Below, piece after piece: positions 35,276-45,035 of a stretch of 64,000 bases of DNA (positions are counted from its first letter, which is position 1; the number at the start of each line of letters is the position of its first letter). Made by a program: the position numbers and the translations under genes. Source of the DNA: Microbacterium pseudoresistens (GTDB lineage: Bacteria; Actinomycetota; Actinomycetes; Actinomycetales; Microbacteriaceae); assembly GCF_013409745.1 (NCBI RefSeq), contig NZ_JACCBH010000001.1, positions 1,736,001-1,800,000 on the forward strand, given 5' to 3'. The notes under the pieces are model-generated. The model was not told the DNA's origin. It saw only the letters and a program-made list of their open reading frames with translations, and did not search any database.

Positions 35276-36493
35276 ATGGCTTCCCGCACGACCCCCTCTT
35301 CGAACGACCGCTCGGGCGGTGACCCGGTACCGGGATCGGTGTGGCGCGCGCCCGGGATACCGGCCCTCGTCGGCATGGTCGTGGCCGGATTCGCCGGCTA
35401 TTCGCTGCTGATGCCCGTCGCGCCGTTGTGGGCGGTACGCGGCGGCGCCGACGAGGCCGGTGCCGGGTTCGTCACCGGGGTCTTCATGCTGTTCACGGTG
35501 CTGGTGCAGCTGTGCGTGCCCGCCGTGCTTCGCCGCTTCGGCTGGACGCCGGTGCTCATCACCGGTCTCGCCCTGCTGGGGCTGCCGTCGCCGCTGCACC
35601 TCGTCTCGGGCGAGCTGTGGTGGATCCTGCTCATCTCGGCCGTCCGCGGAGCGGGCTTCGCCGTGCTCACGGTGTGCGGAGCGAGTGCGGTCGCCGAGCT
35701 CGTCGAGCCCGCCCGCCGGGGGCGTGCGATCGGCGTCTTCGGGCTCGGGATCGCCGCGCCGCAGGTGCTGCTGCTGCCGGCGGCGCCATGGCTGGCAGAA
35801 CACCTCGGCTTCTGGTTCGTCTTCGCGCTGGGGGCCGTGCCCGTTCTGGGCATCGCCGCCGCGGTGCCGCTGGGTCGTCGGCTGGATGGGCTGCCGCCGC
35901 ATCCGGACCCCGCCCAGGAGGCGCATCACGGCGTGCGCCGATACCTGGGGCTGATCCCGCCCATGTTCGTGCTGCTGGGGGTGACGCTGGCCGGGGGCGC
36001 GCTCATCACCTTCGTGCCGCAGCTGTCCGTACCCGCCGTCGTCGTCACGGTGGGCCTGCTGCTGCTCACGGGTCTCGCCGCCCTCACGCGGTGGGGCATC
36101 GGCCACCTCGCCGATCGCTGGGGTGCTCAGCGGCTGCTGTGGCCGTTCGTCATCGTGACGGCCGGGGGGATGGCGTTGACGGCATCCGCCGTGCTCGATC
36201 AACCGGATACATGGCGACTGCTCGGCGGTATGGCTCTGGTAGGCATCGGATACGGCGCGCTGCAGAACCTCACGCTCGCGGCGTCGTTCTCGGCCGTCGC
36301 GCGGCGCGATCAGGTTGTCGCGAGCGCGGTGTGGAACATCGGCTTCGACACCGGCACCGGCGTCGGCGCCGTCGTGGTGGGGATGATCGCCTCGGCGCTG
36401 TCGCTCTCGCCGGCGCTGCTGATCGCGGCGGGCCTGTCGCTGCTCACCCTGCCGCTCGCCTTCATCCGCACCGATCGCCCCGGCGCGCACTGA
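35276..36493 (+). CDS. MFS transporter, unknown substrate
   Basis: 405 aa with twelve predicted helices. The central cytoplasmic loop and the GFVTGVFMLFTVLVQL and RGAGFAVLTVCGASAVAEL segments mark the YfcJ/YhhS-like efflux group. Ends with a short polar tail. It starts after the NCS2 terminator and converges with the xdh-associated genes. No link to purines is proven. Confidence 0.82.
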   Translation: MASRTTPSSNDRSGGDPVPGSVWRAPGIPALVGMVVAGFAGYSLLMPVAPLWAVRGGADEAGAGFVTGVFMLFTVLVQLCVPAVLRRFGWTPVLITGLALLGLPSPLHLVSGELWWILLISAVRGAGFAVLTVCGASAVAELVEPARRGRAIGVFGLGIAAPQVLLLPAAPWLAEHLGFWFVFALGAVPVLGIAAAVPLGRRLDGLPPHPDPAQEAHHGVRRYLGLIPPMFVLLGVTLAGGALITFVPQLSVPAVVVTVGLLLLTGLAALTRWGIGHLADRWGAQRLLWPFVIVTAGGMALTASAVLDQPDTWRLLGGMALVGIGYGALQNLTLAASFSAVARRDQVVASAVWNIGFDTGTGVGAVVVGMIASALSLSPALLIAAGLSLLTLPLAFIRTDRPGAH

Positions 36494-36511
36494 CCCGGCG
36501 AGGCCGGGTTC

Positions 36512-37315
36512 TCAGCCGCGGCCGAGGAAGGGCATGGCCGCGGCGGTGACAGTGAGGTGGGGCACGCTGACATCGAGGGGGAGACGGGCCAGACGCACGA
36601 CGAGACCGGCGACGTGCGCGACGTCCATCGTCGGCTCCGGGCGCACCGAGCCGTCGGCCTGCAGGGCGCCGCCGGCGACCAGGCCGTCGAGCAGCTCGGT
36701 GCGGGCGTTGCCGATGTCGAGCTGCGTGGCCGTGATGCCGTGGGGCCTGCCGTCGAGCTCGATCGATTTGGTGAGACCGGCGATCGCGTGCTTCGTGGTC
36801 GCGTACGCCACCGAGCGCGGACGCGGGGTCTGCGCCGCGATCGAGCCGTTGTCGATGATGCGCCCGCCCTGCGGATCCTGTGCGCGCATCTGCCGGAACG
36901 CAGCGCCGGCGCACAGCACCGAGCCGGTGACGTTGACGGCGAGCACCTGCAGCCACTCGGCGGGGTCGAGATCGCCGACGTCGACGCCAGGGCCCGACAT
37001 CCCCGCATTGTTGAACAGCACGTCGAGACGTCCGAAGCGGGCGACGTGCTGCGCCATCAGCCGTTCGACGGCATCCGGATCGGTGACATCGGTGGGAACG
37101 ACGAGGGCGTTCGGATGCAGCGCATCGTCGTTCGCGCCCGCATCGGGGGAGGCGGCCTCCTGCAGTGGCTCTGGGCGGCGGCCCGCGAAGGTCACGCCGA
37201 AGCCGTCGGCGAGCAGGGCGCGGGCGACCGCGCGGCCGATGCCGGTGCCGGCGCCGGTCACGATCGCGCTCGGGCGGGCGGTCTCAGGGGCCTCGGGGTC
37301 GGAATCCCCGCTCAC
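36512..37315 (-). CDS. SDR-family oxidoreductase at the end of the xdh operon
   Basis: 267 aa from a GTG that overlaps the xdhC stop (GTGA). The NAD(P) site is [15 protein letters not shown] and the NAG motif is NNAGMSG, but the catalytic motif reads YATTKHA with an upstream Ser in NGSIAAQ, a valid Ser-Tyr-Lys triad. Its coupling to xdhC ties it to purine oxidation; the substrate is unknown. Confidence 0.8.
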   Translation of the reverse strand: MSGDSDPEAPETARPSAIVTGAGTGIGRAVARALLADGFGVTFAGRRPEPLQEAASPDAGANDDALHPNALVVPTDVTDPDAVERLMAQHVARFGRLDVLFNNAGMSGPGVDVGDLDPAEWLQVLAVNVTGSVLCAGAAFRQMRAQDPQGGRIIDNGSIAAQTPRPRSVAYATTKHAIAGLTKSIELDGRPHGITATQLDIGNARTELLDGLVAGGALQADGSVRPEPTMDVAHVAGLVVRLARLPLDVSVPHLTVTAAAMPFLGRG

Positions 37316-38133
37316 GAGACGGGGACCTCGACGGCCGCGTGCTCCTCGATGAGCTGGAGGATGCGCGCCGCGACGCTCACCGCGATCGCGGCGGGCTGCT
37401 TGCCGCTCACCTCGGGAACGCCGATCGGGGTGGTCACCCGCGTCAGCGCCTCGTCGTCGTGGCCGAGCTCGTGCAGCTTCTTGCGGAACCGCGCCCACTT
37501 CGAGGCCGAGCCGATGAGGCCGATCGATGCGAGACCCGGCGTGCGCAGGGCCTGATCGACCACGGCGAGGTCTTCGACATGGTCATGGGTCATCACGAGC
37601 ACGTGCGCACCCTCGGCGAGATCGGCCAGGGCCGACTCGGGCACGGGGGCGTGGATCGGGCGCACCCGGGCGACGGCGTCGTCGAGCACGCCGATGCGCG
37701 CCGGGTCGAGCATCTCGGCGCGCGAGTCGATGAGGTGCAGGTCGAGATCCTGACGGGAAAGGATGCGCGCGAGCTCGAGACCCACATGCCCCAGTCCGAA
37801 CACGGCGACGGTCGGGGTGACCCGCATCGGCTCCAACAGCATCGTGACCTCTCCTCCGCAACACTGCACACCGTACTCGGTCGTGGCCTTGTCGCTCAGG
37901 GTGAGCGTGAGCAGCTCGGGCTCGCCGGTGCCCCGGGCGAGCATCGTCCTGGCCTGATCGATCGCGGTCGCCTCGAGGTTCCCGCCGCCCACCGTGCCGA
38001 ACACGGCATCCGCGGACACGACCATCTTCGCCCCGCCGTTGCGCGGCGAATGCCCGCGCACCATCGCCAGGGTGACGATCACTGAGGGGCTGCGCTGCGC
38101 GCGCAGCCCCTGCAGTGCGTCGATCCAGTCCAT
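37312..38133 (-). CDS. xdhC: Xanthine dehydrogenase accessory protein XdhC
   Basis: 273 aa. N-terminal XdhC/CoxI domain with [15 protein letters not shown] and the GGGNLEA motif; CCGGE carries the conserved Cys pair used in cofactor sulfuration and delivery; the C-terminal Rossmann-like domain has [15 protein letters not shown] and MTHDHVEDL. It binds molybdenum cofactor and hands it to the XdhB subunit. It sits between xdhB (27 bp) and the SDR gene. Confidence 0.93.
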   Translation of the reverse strand: MDWIDALQGLRAQRSPSVIVTLAMVRGHSPRNGGAKMVVSADAVFGTVGGGNLEATAIDQARTMLARGTGEPELLTLTLSDKATTEYGVQCCGGEVTMLLEPMRVTPTVAVFGLGHVGLELARILSRQDLDLHLIDSRAEMLDPARIGVLDDAVARVRPIHAPVPESALADLAEGAHVLVMTHDHVEDLAVVDQALRTPGLASIGLIGSASKWARFRKKLHELGHDDEALTRVTTPIGVPEVSGKQPAAIAVSVAARILQLIEEHAAVEVPVS

Positions 38134-38160
38134 CAGTGCCTCATGCGGGGTGCGTGCGAC

Positions 38161-40545
38161 TCAGACGCCGGCGAGAACGCGGTCGGCGTCCTCGCTCGCG
38201 CCGGGGGCGTCGCCAGTCGTGCCCGCCTGCTGCGCCGCCTGCACGGCCCAGAACACGGCCTCCGGGGTCGCGGGGGATCCGAGGATCACCTCGTGGCCCT
38301 TCGGACCGAACTCGCCGACCGCCTGGCGGATGGCCTCGCGGGCGCTGAACGGGAGCATGAACGGCGGCTCGCCGACGGCCTTGGAGCCATACACCGCGCC
38401 GTCTTCACGGGCGTTCTCGAAGAGGCGCACGTGGAACTGCTCGGGCATCTCCGAGAAGCTGGGCAGCTTGTACGTGGACGCCGACTGGGTCTGCAGGCGG
38501 CCGCGATGCGGTCCGTCCGACTCGTCCCAGCGCAGCTCCTCCAGCGTCAGCCAGCCGAGGCCCTGCACGTACGCGCCCTCGATCTGTCCGATGTCGAGCA
38601 TCGGCGAGAGAGAGTCGCCCACGTCGTGCACGATGTCCACGCGGCGCACGCGGTATGCGCCGGTGAACTCGTCGACCTCGACCTCGCTGGCCGCGGCCCC
38701 GTAAGCGAAGTACTTGAAGGGCGAGCCCTGCATGATCTCCGGGTTCCAGTGCAGACCCTCGGTGCGGTAGTACCCGGCGGCGAACAGCTGCACGCGTTGC
38801 AGGTACGCCGCCTCGGCGACCTCGGCGAAGGGCAGCCGGGTGTCCTTGCCCAGGGCTGCGACGAAGCCGCCCGAGAAGCGCACGTCGCGCTCGTCGACGC
38901 CCAGCAGACGTCCGGCGACCTTGGCCATGCGCTCGCGGATCTGCTCGCACGCGTTCTTGACGGCGCCGCCGTTGAGGTCGGCGCCGGACGAGGCCGCCGT
39001 CGCCGACGTGTTGGGCACCTTGTCGGTGCGCGTCGGAGCCAGGCGCACCTGGTCCAGTCGCAGGCCGAGCGCGGTCGCGGCCACCTGCAGCATCTTCGTG
39101 TGCAGACCCTGGCCCATCTCGGTGCCGCCGTGGTTGATGAGCACCGAGCCGTCCTTGTAGACGTGCACGAGCGCACCGGCCTGGTTGAAGGCGGCGAAGT
39201 TGAACGAGATGCCGAACTTGATCGGCGTCATCGCCAGGCCGCGCTTGATGTGCGGGCTGGTGCGGTTGAACTCGGCGATCTCGGCCTTGCGGCGCTCGAT
39301 GTCGGCCTCGTCGGAGAGCTGGCCCCAGATCGTCTCCAGGCGGTCGGCGTCCTTCACGAGCTGGCCGTAAGGGGTGGACTGACCGGGCTGGTAGAAGTTC
39401 TTGCGGCGGAGCTCGATCGCGTCGATCCCCAGCTGCGGGGCGATGCGGCCCAGGATGTCTTCGATGAGGAAGATGCCCTGCGGGCCGCCGAAGCCGCGGA
39501 AGGCGGTGTTCGACGTCTTGTTCGTCTTGGCGATCCGGCCGTGCGCGTGCACGTTGGGAATCCAGTACGAGTTGTCGAGGTGGCAGAGAGCGCGGCCGAG
39601 CACGGGCTCGGACAGGTCGAGGCTCCATCCGCCGTCGCAGGTCAGCACCGTCTCCAGCGCCTGCAGGTAGCCGTTCTCGTCGACGCCGACCTTCCACGAG
39701 ATGTGGAAGGGGTGGCGCTTGCCGGTCATCGTGATGTCCTGCGTGCGGTTCAGGCGCACGCGCACAGGGCGGCCGGTGACCTTGGCGCCCAGCGCGGCGA
39801 TCGCGGCGAAGCCGTGCGACTGCATCTCCTTGCCGCCGAAGGCGCCGCCCATGCGCAGCGACTGCACGGTCACCTCGCTGGAGGTGATGCCGAGCACGTG
39901 CGCGGTGATCTCCTGCGCCTCGGAGGGGTGCTGCGTGGAACTCTGGACGAAGTACTGCCCCTCCGAGTCGCGGATCGCGAAGGCCGCGTGCGTCTCGAGG
40001 TAGAAGTGCTCCTGGCCGCCGAACTCGCTCACGCCCTCGAAGACGTGCGCGGCCTCGACCATCGCGGCCGCCGCGTCGCCGCGGGCGACCGTGCGGGCGA
40101 TGCCCTGGAAGGACTCCGCGTCGACGGCATCCTGCACCGTGATCAGCGAGGGCAGCGGCTCGTACTCGACCGTGACCTTCTCGGCGCCCTTGCGAGCCGC
40201 CTCCTGCGTCTCCCCGAGCACCCAGACCAGGGCGTGGCCGTAGAACATCGCCTCGGACGGGAACAGCGGCTCGTCGTGCTTGATGCCCGCGTCGTTCACG
40301 CCCGGCACGTCGTCGGCGGTGAGCACGTGCACGACGCCTGGTACCTCGTAGGCGCCGGAGACGTCCACGCGCACCTTGGCGTGCGCGTTGGTGGACTGCA
40401 CGGGCCACGCCGTCAGCGTGCCCGGATGCTGGGTCGCGAGGTCGTCGGTGTACATCGCGGCGCCGGTGACGTGCAACCGAGCGCTCTCGTGCGCGGCGGG
40501 GTCTCCGACGATCGGGTTGGCGGGGCGGTCAGCGAGAGCGCTCAT
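38161..40545 (-). CDS. xdhB: Xanthine dehydrogenase, molybdopterin-binding subunit
   Basis: 794 aa from the ATG at 40545, which overlaps the xdhA stop. The frame extends upstream inside xdhA and is not used. The large subunit has GAAMYTDDL, GGAFGGKE (Moco loop), FRGFGGPQGIFLIED and HGGTEMGQGLHTKM with the active-site region, and a late KAVGEPPFML carrying the catalytic Glu (GEPP). It oxidises hypoxanthine and xanthine to urate. Confidence 0.95.
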   Translation of the reverse strand: MSALADRPANPIVGDPAAHESARLHVTGAAMYTDDLATQHPGTLTAWPVQSTNAHAKVRVDVSGAYEVPGVVHVLTADDVPGVNDAGIKHDEPLFPSEAMFYGHALVWVLGETQEAARKGAEKVTVEYEPLPSLITVQDAVDAESFQGIARTVARGDAAAAMVEAAHVFEGVSEFGGQEHFYLETHAAFAIRDSEGQYFVQSSTQHPSEAQEITAHVLGITSSEVTVQSLRMGGAFGGKEMQSHGFAAIAALGAKVTGRPVRVRLNRTQDITMTGKRHPFHISWKVGVDENGYLQALETVLTCDGGWSLDLSEPVLGRALCHLDNSYWIPNVHAHGRIAKTNKTSNTAFRGFGGPQGIFLIEDILGRIAPQLGIDAIELRRKNFYQPGQSTPYGQLVKDADRLETIWGQLSDEADIERRKAEIAEFNRTSPHIKRGLAMTPIKFGISFNFAAFNQAGALVHVYKDGSVLINHGGTEMGQGLHTKMLQVAATALGLRLDQVRLAPTRTDKVPNTSATAASSGADLNGGAVKNACEQIRERMAKVAGRLLGVDERDVRFSGGFVAALGKDTRLPFAEVAEAAYLQRVQLFAAGYYRTEGLHWNPEIMQGSPFKYFAYGAAASEVEVDEFTGAYRVRRVDIVHDVGDSLSPMLDIGQIEGAYVQGLGWLTLEELRWDESDGPHRGRLQTQSASTYKLPSFSEMPEQFHVRLFENAREDGAVYGSKAVGEPPFMLPFSAREAIRQAVGEFGPKGHEVILGSPATPEAVFWAVQAAQQAGTTGDAPGASEDADRVLAGV

Positions 40546-42023
40546 GCCGTGGCCTCCTTCGAGTCCGAGTGCTTGGTGGTGCTGTAGAGCTTGAGCAGGG
40601 CCGAGCCGAGCATGAGCGAGCGGTAGTCGGCGCTCGCGCGGTGATCGGACATCGGGGTGCCCTCGCCCTTGAGGATGGCCGATGCGGACTGGACCGTGGC
40701 GATGTTCCACGGCTTGCCGATCAGCGCCTCTTCGGTGGCGCGGGCGCGCAGCGGGGTGGCGGCGACGCCGCCGAGCCCGATGCGGGCGGCGGTGACGATG
40801 TTCTCGTCGTCGATGTCGAGCGCAAACGCGACGGCGACACTGGAGATGTCGTCGAAGCGGCGCTTGGCGATCTTGTGGAACGCGGTGACCTCGGCCAGCG
40901 GCAGCGGGATGCGGATGGCGCGGATGAGCTCGTCGGCCGCGCGCACCGTCTGGCGGTAGCTGGTGAAGTACTCCGACAGCTCGACCTCGCGCTCGCCGAG
41001 CACCGAGGCCAGCACGACTCGCGTGCCGAGGGCCAGCAGCGCCGGCGGGGTGTCGCCGATGGGGGAGCCGGTGCCGAGGTTGCCCCCGAAGGTGCCGCGG
41101 TTGCGGATGAGGCGAGAGGCGAACTGCGGGAACAGCTGCGCGAGCAGGGGCACGCGGCCGGCGAGGCGGCGCTCGACCTCGGACAGCGGCAGGGCCGCGC
41201 CGATCTCGATCATGTCGTCGCCGATCTCCAGCGTGCGCAGCTCCTCGAGCTGCTCGATGGCGACGACGAGCGGCGCGCGGCGGCCGCGGATGTTGACCTC
41301 GACGCCGAAGTCGGTCGAGCCGGCGACGAGTACGGCATCCGGCTCGTCGTGGATCAGCTGCAGGGTGTCGGTGAGCGTGGCGGGGCGGATGAAGCGCGCC
41401 CCGTCGATCTCGGCGTCGGTGGCCACGGCGACCGGGGCCGGCTTGTCGAGGCGCTGGCGCAGTGGGTCATCGGCCTCGGGGGCACCCAGCGAGTACGCCG
41501 CATCGCGGATCGGACGGTAGCCCGTGCACCGGCACAGGTTGCCGCTGAGCGCGTGCAGATCGAACCCGTTCGGGCCATGCTCGGGGTCGTCGTGCGCGTC
41601 GTCGTCATGCACGGGGCAGGCGTCGTCATCGGCGGCGACGCGGTCTTCGCGGTAGTACTCGCCCGCCATGCTGCAGGCGAACCCGGGGGTGCAGTAGCCG
41701 CACTGCGATCCGCCCGCCTCGGCGAGCTTCTCCTGCACGGGATGCAGATCGTCGATGGTGCCCAGGCCCTCGGCGGTGACGACCTCCTGGCCGTTGAGCG
41801 CGTAGACGGGCACGAGGCACGCGTTCACGGGCGTCCAGCTTGTCCCGCCGTCGACGGCGGGGGTGGCCAGCAGCATCGCGCAGGCGCCGCACTCGCCTTC
41901 GGCGCAGCCCTCCTTGCTGCCGGACAGGCCGGTGTCGCGCAACCAGTCGAGCGCGGTGGCGTGCGCGGGAACGCCCGCGAGGCCGCGGCGTTCTCCGTTG
42001 ACAGTGACGGCGATGTCGTTCAT
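40542..42023 (-). CDS. xdhA: Xanthine dehydrogenase small subunit (2Fe-2S and FAD)
   Basis: 493 aa. The N-terminal plant-type ferredoxin domain has GCAEGECGACAML; the second 2Fe-2S domain has GSQCGYCTPGF and LCRCTGYRPI. The FAD domain follows from about residue 205, with LVAGSTDFGVEV and the GNLGTGSPIGD motif. An unusual Asp/His-rich insert (about residues 131-150) separates the two cluster motifs. Electrons pass from XdhB to FAD and NAD. The operon reads xdhA-xdhB-xdhC-SDR. Confidence 0.95.
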   Translation of the reverse strand: MNDIAVTVNGERRGLAGVPAHATALDWLRDTGLSGSKEGCAEGECGACAMLLATPAVDGGTSWTPVNACLVPVYALNGQEVVTAEGLGTIDDLHPVQEKLAEAGGSQCGYCTPGFACSMAGEYYREDRVAADDDACPVHDDDAHDDPEHGPNGFDLHALSGNLCRCTGYRPIRDAAYSLGAPEADDPLRQRLDKPAPVAVATDAEIDGARFIRPATLTDTLQLIHDEPDAVLVAGSTDFGVEVNIRGRRAPLVVAIEQLEELRTLEIGDDMIEIGAALPLSEVERRLAGRVPLLAQLFPQFASRLIRNRGTFGGNLGTGSPIGDTPPALLALGTRVVLASVLGEREVELSEYFTSYRQTVRAADELIRAIRIPLPLAEVTAFHKIAKRRFDDISSVAVAFALDIDDENIVTAARIGLGGVAATPLRARATEEALIGKPWNIATVQSASAILKGEGTPMSDHRASADYRSLMLGSALLKLYSTTKHSDSKEATA

Positions 42024-42134
42024 GAAACGGGTCTCCTCAGATCCGGCGGTGGTGCTGGCGACGGGTCGTGTGCCGGGCCTGACTCGGTCGCTGTGATTCT
42101 ACGCTCGCGCACGGGCACGCGGGCAGGGGGAACG

Positions 42135-42299
42135 TCAAGGGGTTTGCGGGAACAGATTGCGCAGGGCGCGCAGATAGCGACCCGCTCCGCTCTCCCGACC
42201 GAGCGGGACGTGGAGGTCCGGATCGATGTGGATGAGCGGGTGGAGTTCGTTCAGGTCGGCCTGGGTCTCTGCGACGACGGCGTTGTCATGATTGCGCAT
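42135..42299 (-). CDS. Small conserved-looking protein (54 aa) before xdhA
   Basis: MRNHDNAVVAETQADLNE... ending YLRALRNLFPQTP. The start is supported by a strong GGAGGG five bases before the ATG, and the gene lies directly downstream of the xdh promoter and operators, 111 bp before xdhA. It has no membrane segment, is amphipathic at its C-terminus, and is not recognised. It could be a real small protein or a translated leader. Confidence 0.5.
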   Translation of the reverse strand: MRNHDNAVVAETQADLNELHPLIHIDPDLHVPLGRESGAGRYLRALRNLFPQTP

Positions 42300-42354
42300 G
42301 ATCACCCTCCAAAATCTGAGCCGGGTCTTCATCGAACCGACTCTGCTCAGGGAA

Positions 42355-42420
42355 CTTTCGCATTATGAAAGCTAGCTTCTGAGATATGGAAAGAATACGA
42401 CGCCGAGAGCGTCTCGTCAA
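42355..42420 (-). promoter_or_regulatory. Promoter and tandem operators of the xdh operon
   Basis: On the minus strand, TTGACG (42420-42415), 17 bp, TATTCT (42397-42392). Operators in plus orientation: CTTTC-GCATTAT-GAAAG (42355-42371, perfect arms) and CTTCT-GAGATAT-GGAAA (42376-42392), centred 21 bp apart. The near site starts at the last base of the -10, so a bound protein would block transcription start. Confidence 0.7.
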
Positions 42421-42604
42421 GACCTCTCGACCTCGCTGCGCACAGCGATGCACGCGGGTGGCCACGAGTTCTCGGTCGATCCTGTGCTGATCCACAGGTC
42501 GAGCACGCGCCGGCGGCCGCACAGGGAGCCGAGGGGCGGCCCTGGTCAGCGGACGCCCTCCGACGGGAGGGAATGAGGAGTGGATGCGCGGGTGATCGCC
42601 GACG

Positions 42605-43360
42605 TCAGGCGCTCATCGCGAGGGCGGAGATCTCGTCGGCCACCTCGCGCAGCACCGGCACCGCGCGGGCGGCGAAGGCCTCGTCGACGCGGGCTACCGG
42701 ACCCGAGACCGAGACGGCCGTGAGCACCGGCATGTCGGGCACGGCCATGGCGTAGCAGCGCACGCCGAGCTCCTGCTCGTTGTCGTCGATCGCGTAGCCG
42801 CGCTCGCGGGTGACCGCGAGGTCGGCGAGCAGTGCGTCGAGGGTGTCGATCGAGCGTTCCGTGTCTCGGGGGAGCCCCGTGCGCGCGATGATCTCGCGCA
42901 CCTGGTCGTCGTCGAGCTGGGCGAGGATCGCCTTGCCCACGCTCGTGGAGTGCAGGTGCGAGCGCCGACCCACCTCGGTGAACATGCGCATGGCGTGCGG
43001 CGACGGCGCTTGAGAGATGTAGACGACCCGGTCGCCGTCGATCGTGGCGAGGTTGGCCGTCTCGCCGAGGCGCTCCACGAGCTGCTTGAGCTGCGGCATC
43101 GCGACCTGCCCGAACTTGCGGTTGGCGACCTCGCCGAGGCGTACGAGCCGCGGTCCCAGCGCGTAGCGGCGGTTGGCGAGCTGGCGTGCGTAGCCGCGGG
43201 CGACCAGGGTGCGCAGCAGGCGGTGGATCGTCGGCAGCGGCAGATCGGCGGCCGCGGACAGCTCGCTGAGGGTGACGTCGCCGCCGGCATCGGCGATGAG
43301 CTCCAGAAGGTCGAAGACGCGGGCGACGGACTTCACTCCATCGGAGGCGGCGGACGCCAT
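42605..43360 (-). CDS. IclR-family regulator of the purine cluster
   Basis: 251 aa from the ATG at 43360, which has AAAGGA seven bases upstream; an ATG five codons earlier is less likely. N-terminal winged helix (VTLSELSAAADLPLPTIHRLLRTLVARGYARQ) and C-terminal effector domain (SVGKAILAQL, GYAIDDNEQELGVRCYAMAV, VSVSGP). It is about 60% identical by eye to the second IclR at 54987. A glyoxylate- or ureide-type ligand would be typical. An operator-like site precedes its own gene. Confidence 0.92.
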   Translation of the reverse strand: MASAASDGVKSVARVFDLLELIADAGGDVTLSELSAAADLPLPTIHRLLRTLVARGYARQLANRRYALGPRLVRLGEVANRKFGQVAMPQLKQLVERLGETANLATIDGDRVVYISQAPSPHAMRMFTEVGRRSHLHSTSVGKAILAQLDDDQVREIIARTGLPRDTERSIDTLDALLADLAVTRERGYAIDDNEQELGVRCYAMAVPDMPVLTAVSVSGPVARVDEAFAARAVPVLREVADEISALAMSA

Positions 43361-43398
43361 GGGCGGTCCTTTCATCGGCGGGCACGACGCGGCGAAGT

Positions 43399-43420
43399 TA
43401 TCCGCATCGCGGAAATCATA
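43399..43420 (-). promoter_or_regulatory. Single operator and -10 of the first iclR gene
   Basis: TATCC-GCATCGC-GGAAA (43399-43415) overlaps a minus-strand -10, TATGAT (43420-43415), by one base, the same geometry as at the xdh promoter. No clear partner 21 bp away and no good -35 are seen. Autoregulation is the simple reading. Confidence 0.5.
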
Positions 43421-43486
43421 TGCCGGAAAGCGTAGCCGATGGCGCTGTCGCGGCGGTTATCCACGGATTCATAGAGAAGGTTGAAG

Positions 43487-43524
43487 TTTCCGCATAGTGG
43501 AGGTTAGTATCCATAGTGCGTACA
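43487..43524 (+). promoter_or_regulatory. Tandem operators before the malic enzyme operon
   Basis: TTTCC-GCATAGT-GGAGG (43487-43503) and the half-conserved TATCC-ATAGTGC-GTACA (43508-43524), centred 21 bp apart, about 72 bp before the start codon. A matching -10/-35 could not be assigned. Confidence 0.55.
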
Positions 43525-43595
43525 TATCGTCGACACACTTCCGTGCGACCCCCGTGTCGACCGCACGGATCCCACGCCTCCGAGAGGACAGATCA

Positions 43596-45035
43596 ATGGC
43601 GAATCCGAGTCCGGGATACTCCATCCAGCTGCGTGCCGAGGTCTCGGCGCACGTCACCGCGACCGGCGAGCTCGTCGCCGCCGTCACCGAGGCCGGGGCC
43701 GTCGTCACGGCCGTCGACGTGAGCGAATCGCGCCACGACCGCATCATGGTCGACATCACCTGCAACACCGCGAGCGCCTCGCACGCCACCGAGATCGCCG
43801 AGGCGCTCTCGCGTCGCGAGGGCGTCGTGGTGCACGAGGTCGACGACCGCACCTTCCGCATGCACGTGGGCGGCAAGCTCTCCGTCAACCCGAAGTCTCC
43901 GCTGCGCAACCGCGACGACCTCTCGCGCGCTTACACCCCCGGCGTCGCCCGGGTGTGCCAGGCCATCGCCGCCGATCCGCGTGACGCCCGCCGGTACACG
44001 GTCAAGGGCAACACGATCGCCGTCGTCACCGACGGCTCGGCCGTGCTGGGCCTGGGAAACATCGGCGCCGCCGCCTCCATCCCCGTCATGGAGGGCAAGG
44101 CCGCCCTGTTCAAGCAGTTCGCCGACGTCGACGCATGGCCGGTGGCCCTGGACACGCAGGACACCGAGGAGATCATCCGCACGGTCAAGGCCCTCGCGCC
44201 GGTGTACGGCGGGATCAACCTCGAAGACATCGCCGCGCCGCGCTGCTTCGAGATCGAGCGGCGCCTGCGCGAAGAGCTCGACATCCCCGTCTTCCACGAC
44301 GACCAGCACGGCACGGCCATCGTGACCCTGGCCGCGCTCATGAACGCGCTGAAGATCACCGGACCCAGCCTCGCCGACGCGCGCATCGTGCTCTCCGGCG
44401 TGGGCGCGGCGGGCAGCGCCATCATCCAGCTGCTGCAGGCCGAGGGCGCGCGCCACATCGTCGCCGCGGGCCGTTCGGGCATCATCCACCGCGGCCAGGC
44501 CCACACCGACGAGCACCGTCGGTGGATCGCCCAGAACACCAACCCCGAACAGCGCACCGGCTCCCTCGCCGACGCCCTCGTCGGTGCCGACGTGTTCATC
44601 GGCGTGAGCGCCCCCGACCTCATCGGCGAGGCCGAGCTCGCCTCGATGGCCGAGAACGCGATCGTGTTCGCGATGGCCAACCCCGACCCCGAGGTCGACC
44701 CGCTGCTGGCCGCGCGCTACGCCGCCGTCGTCGCCACCGGACGCAGCGACTTCCCGAACCAGATCAACAACGTGCTGGCCTTCCCCGGCTTCTTCCGCGG
44801 CCTGCTCGACGCCCACGCGTCGGACATCGTGCCGGAGATGCTCGTGGCCGCGGCCCGCGCGATCGCCTCGGCGGTGCGCGACGACGAGCTCAACGCCAGT
44901 TACATCATCCCCAGCGTGTTCGACCCGACCGTCGCCCGCGGCGTCGCCGACGCCGTCGCGCTGGCGGCGGAGCGCGCGCGTCTGGACGCGACCGAGCAGG
45001 ATGTCCTGGACATCGAGGGAGCCGTGGTCGCTTGA
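43596..45035 (+). CDS. NAD-dependent malic enzyme with N-terminal ACT domain
   Basis: 479 aa from the ATG at 43596, with GAGAGGA seven bases upstream; the frame is open back to 43497, which overlaps the operators. An ACT-like regulatory domain (residues about 5-92) precedes the malic enzyme core: YTPGVARVCQAI, VTDGSAVLGLGNIG, HDDQHGTAIVTLAAL (metal site) and the GAAGSA nucleotide loop. It decarboxylates malate to pyruvate. Placed with malate-synthase-like genes it would channel glyoxylate carbon to pyruvate. Confidence 0.92.
   Translation: MANPSPGYSIQLRAEVSAHVTATGELVAAVTEAGAVVTAVDVSESRHDRIMVDITCNTASASHATEIAEALSRREGVVVHEVDDRTFRMHVGGKLSVNPKSPLRNRDDLSRAYTPGVARVCQAIAADPRDARRYTVKGNTIAVVTDGSAVLGLGNIGAAASIPVMEGKAALFKQFADVDAWPVALDTQDTEEIIRTVKALAPVYGGINLEDIAAPRCFEIERRLREELDIPVFHDDQHGTAIVTLAALMNALKITGPSLADARIVLSGVGAAGSAIIQLLQAEGARHIVAAGRSGIIHRGQAHTDEHRRWIAQNTNPEQRTGSLADALVGADVFIGVSAPDLIGEAELASMAENAIVFAMANPDPEVDPLLAARYAAVVATGRSDFPNQINNVLAFPGFFRGLLDAHASDIVPEMLVAAARAIASAVRDDELNASYIIPSVFDPTVARGVADAVALAAERARLDATEQDVLDIEGAVVA

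Noticed and set aside
38143-40587. An 814-codon plus-strand frame opposite xdhB
   Set aside because: xdhB on the minus strand has every expected molybdopterin motif. The plus frame gives low-complexity Arg/Val/Gly text.
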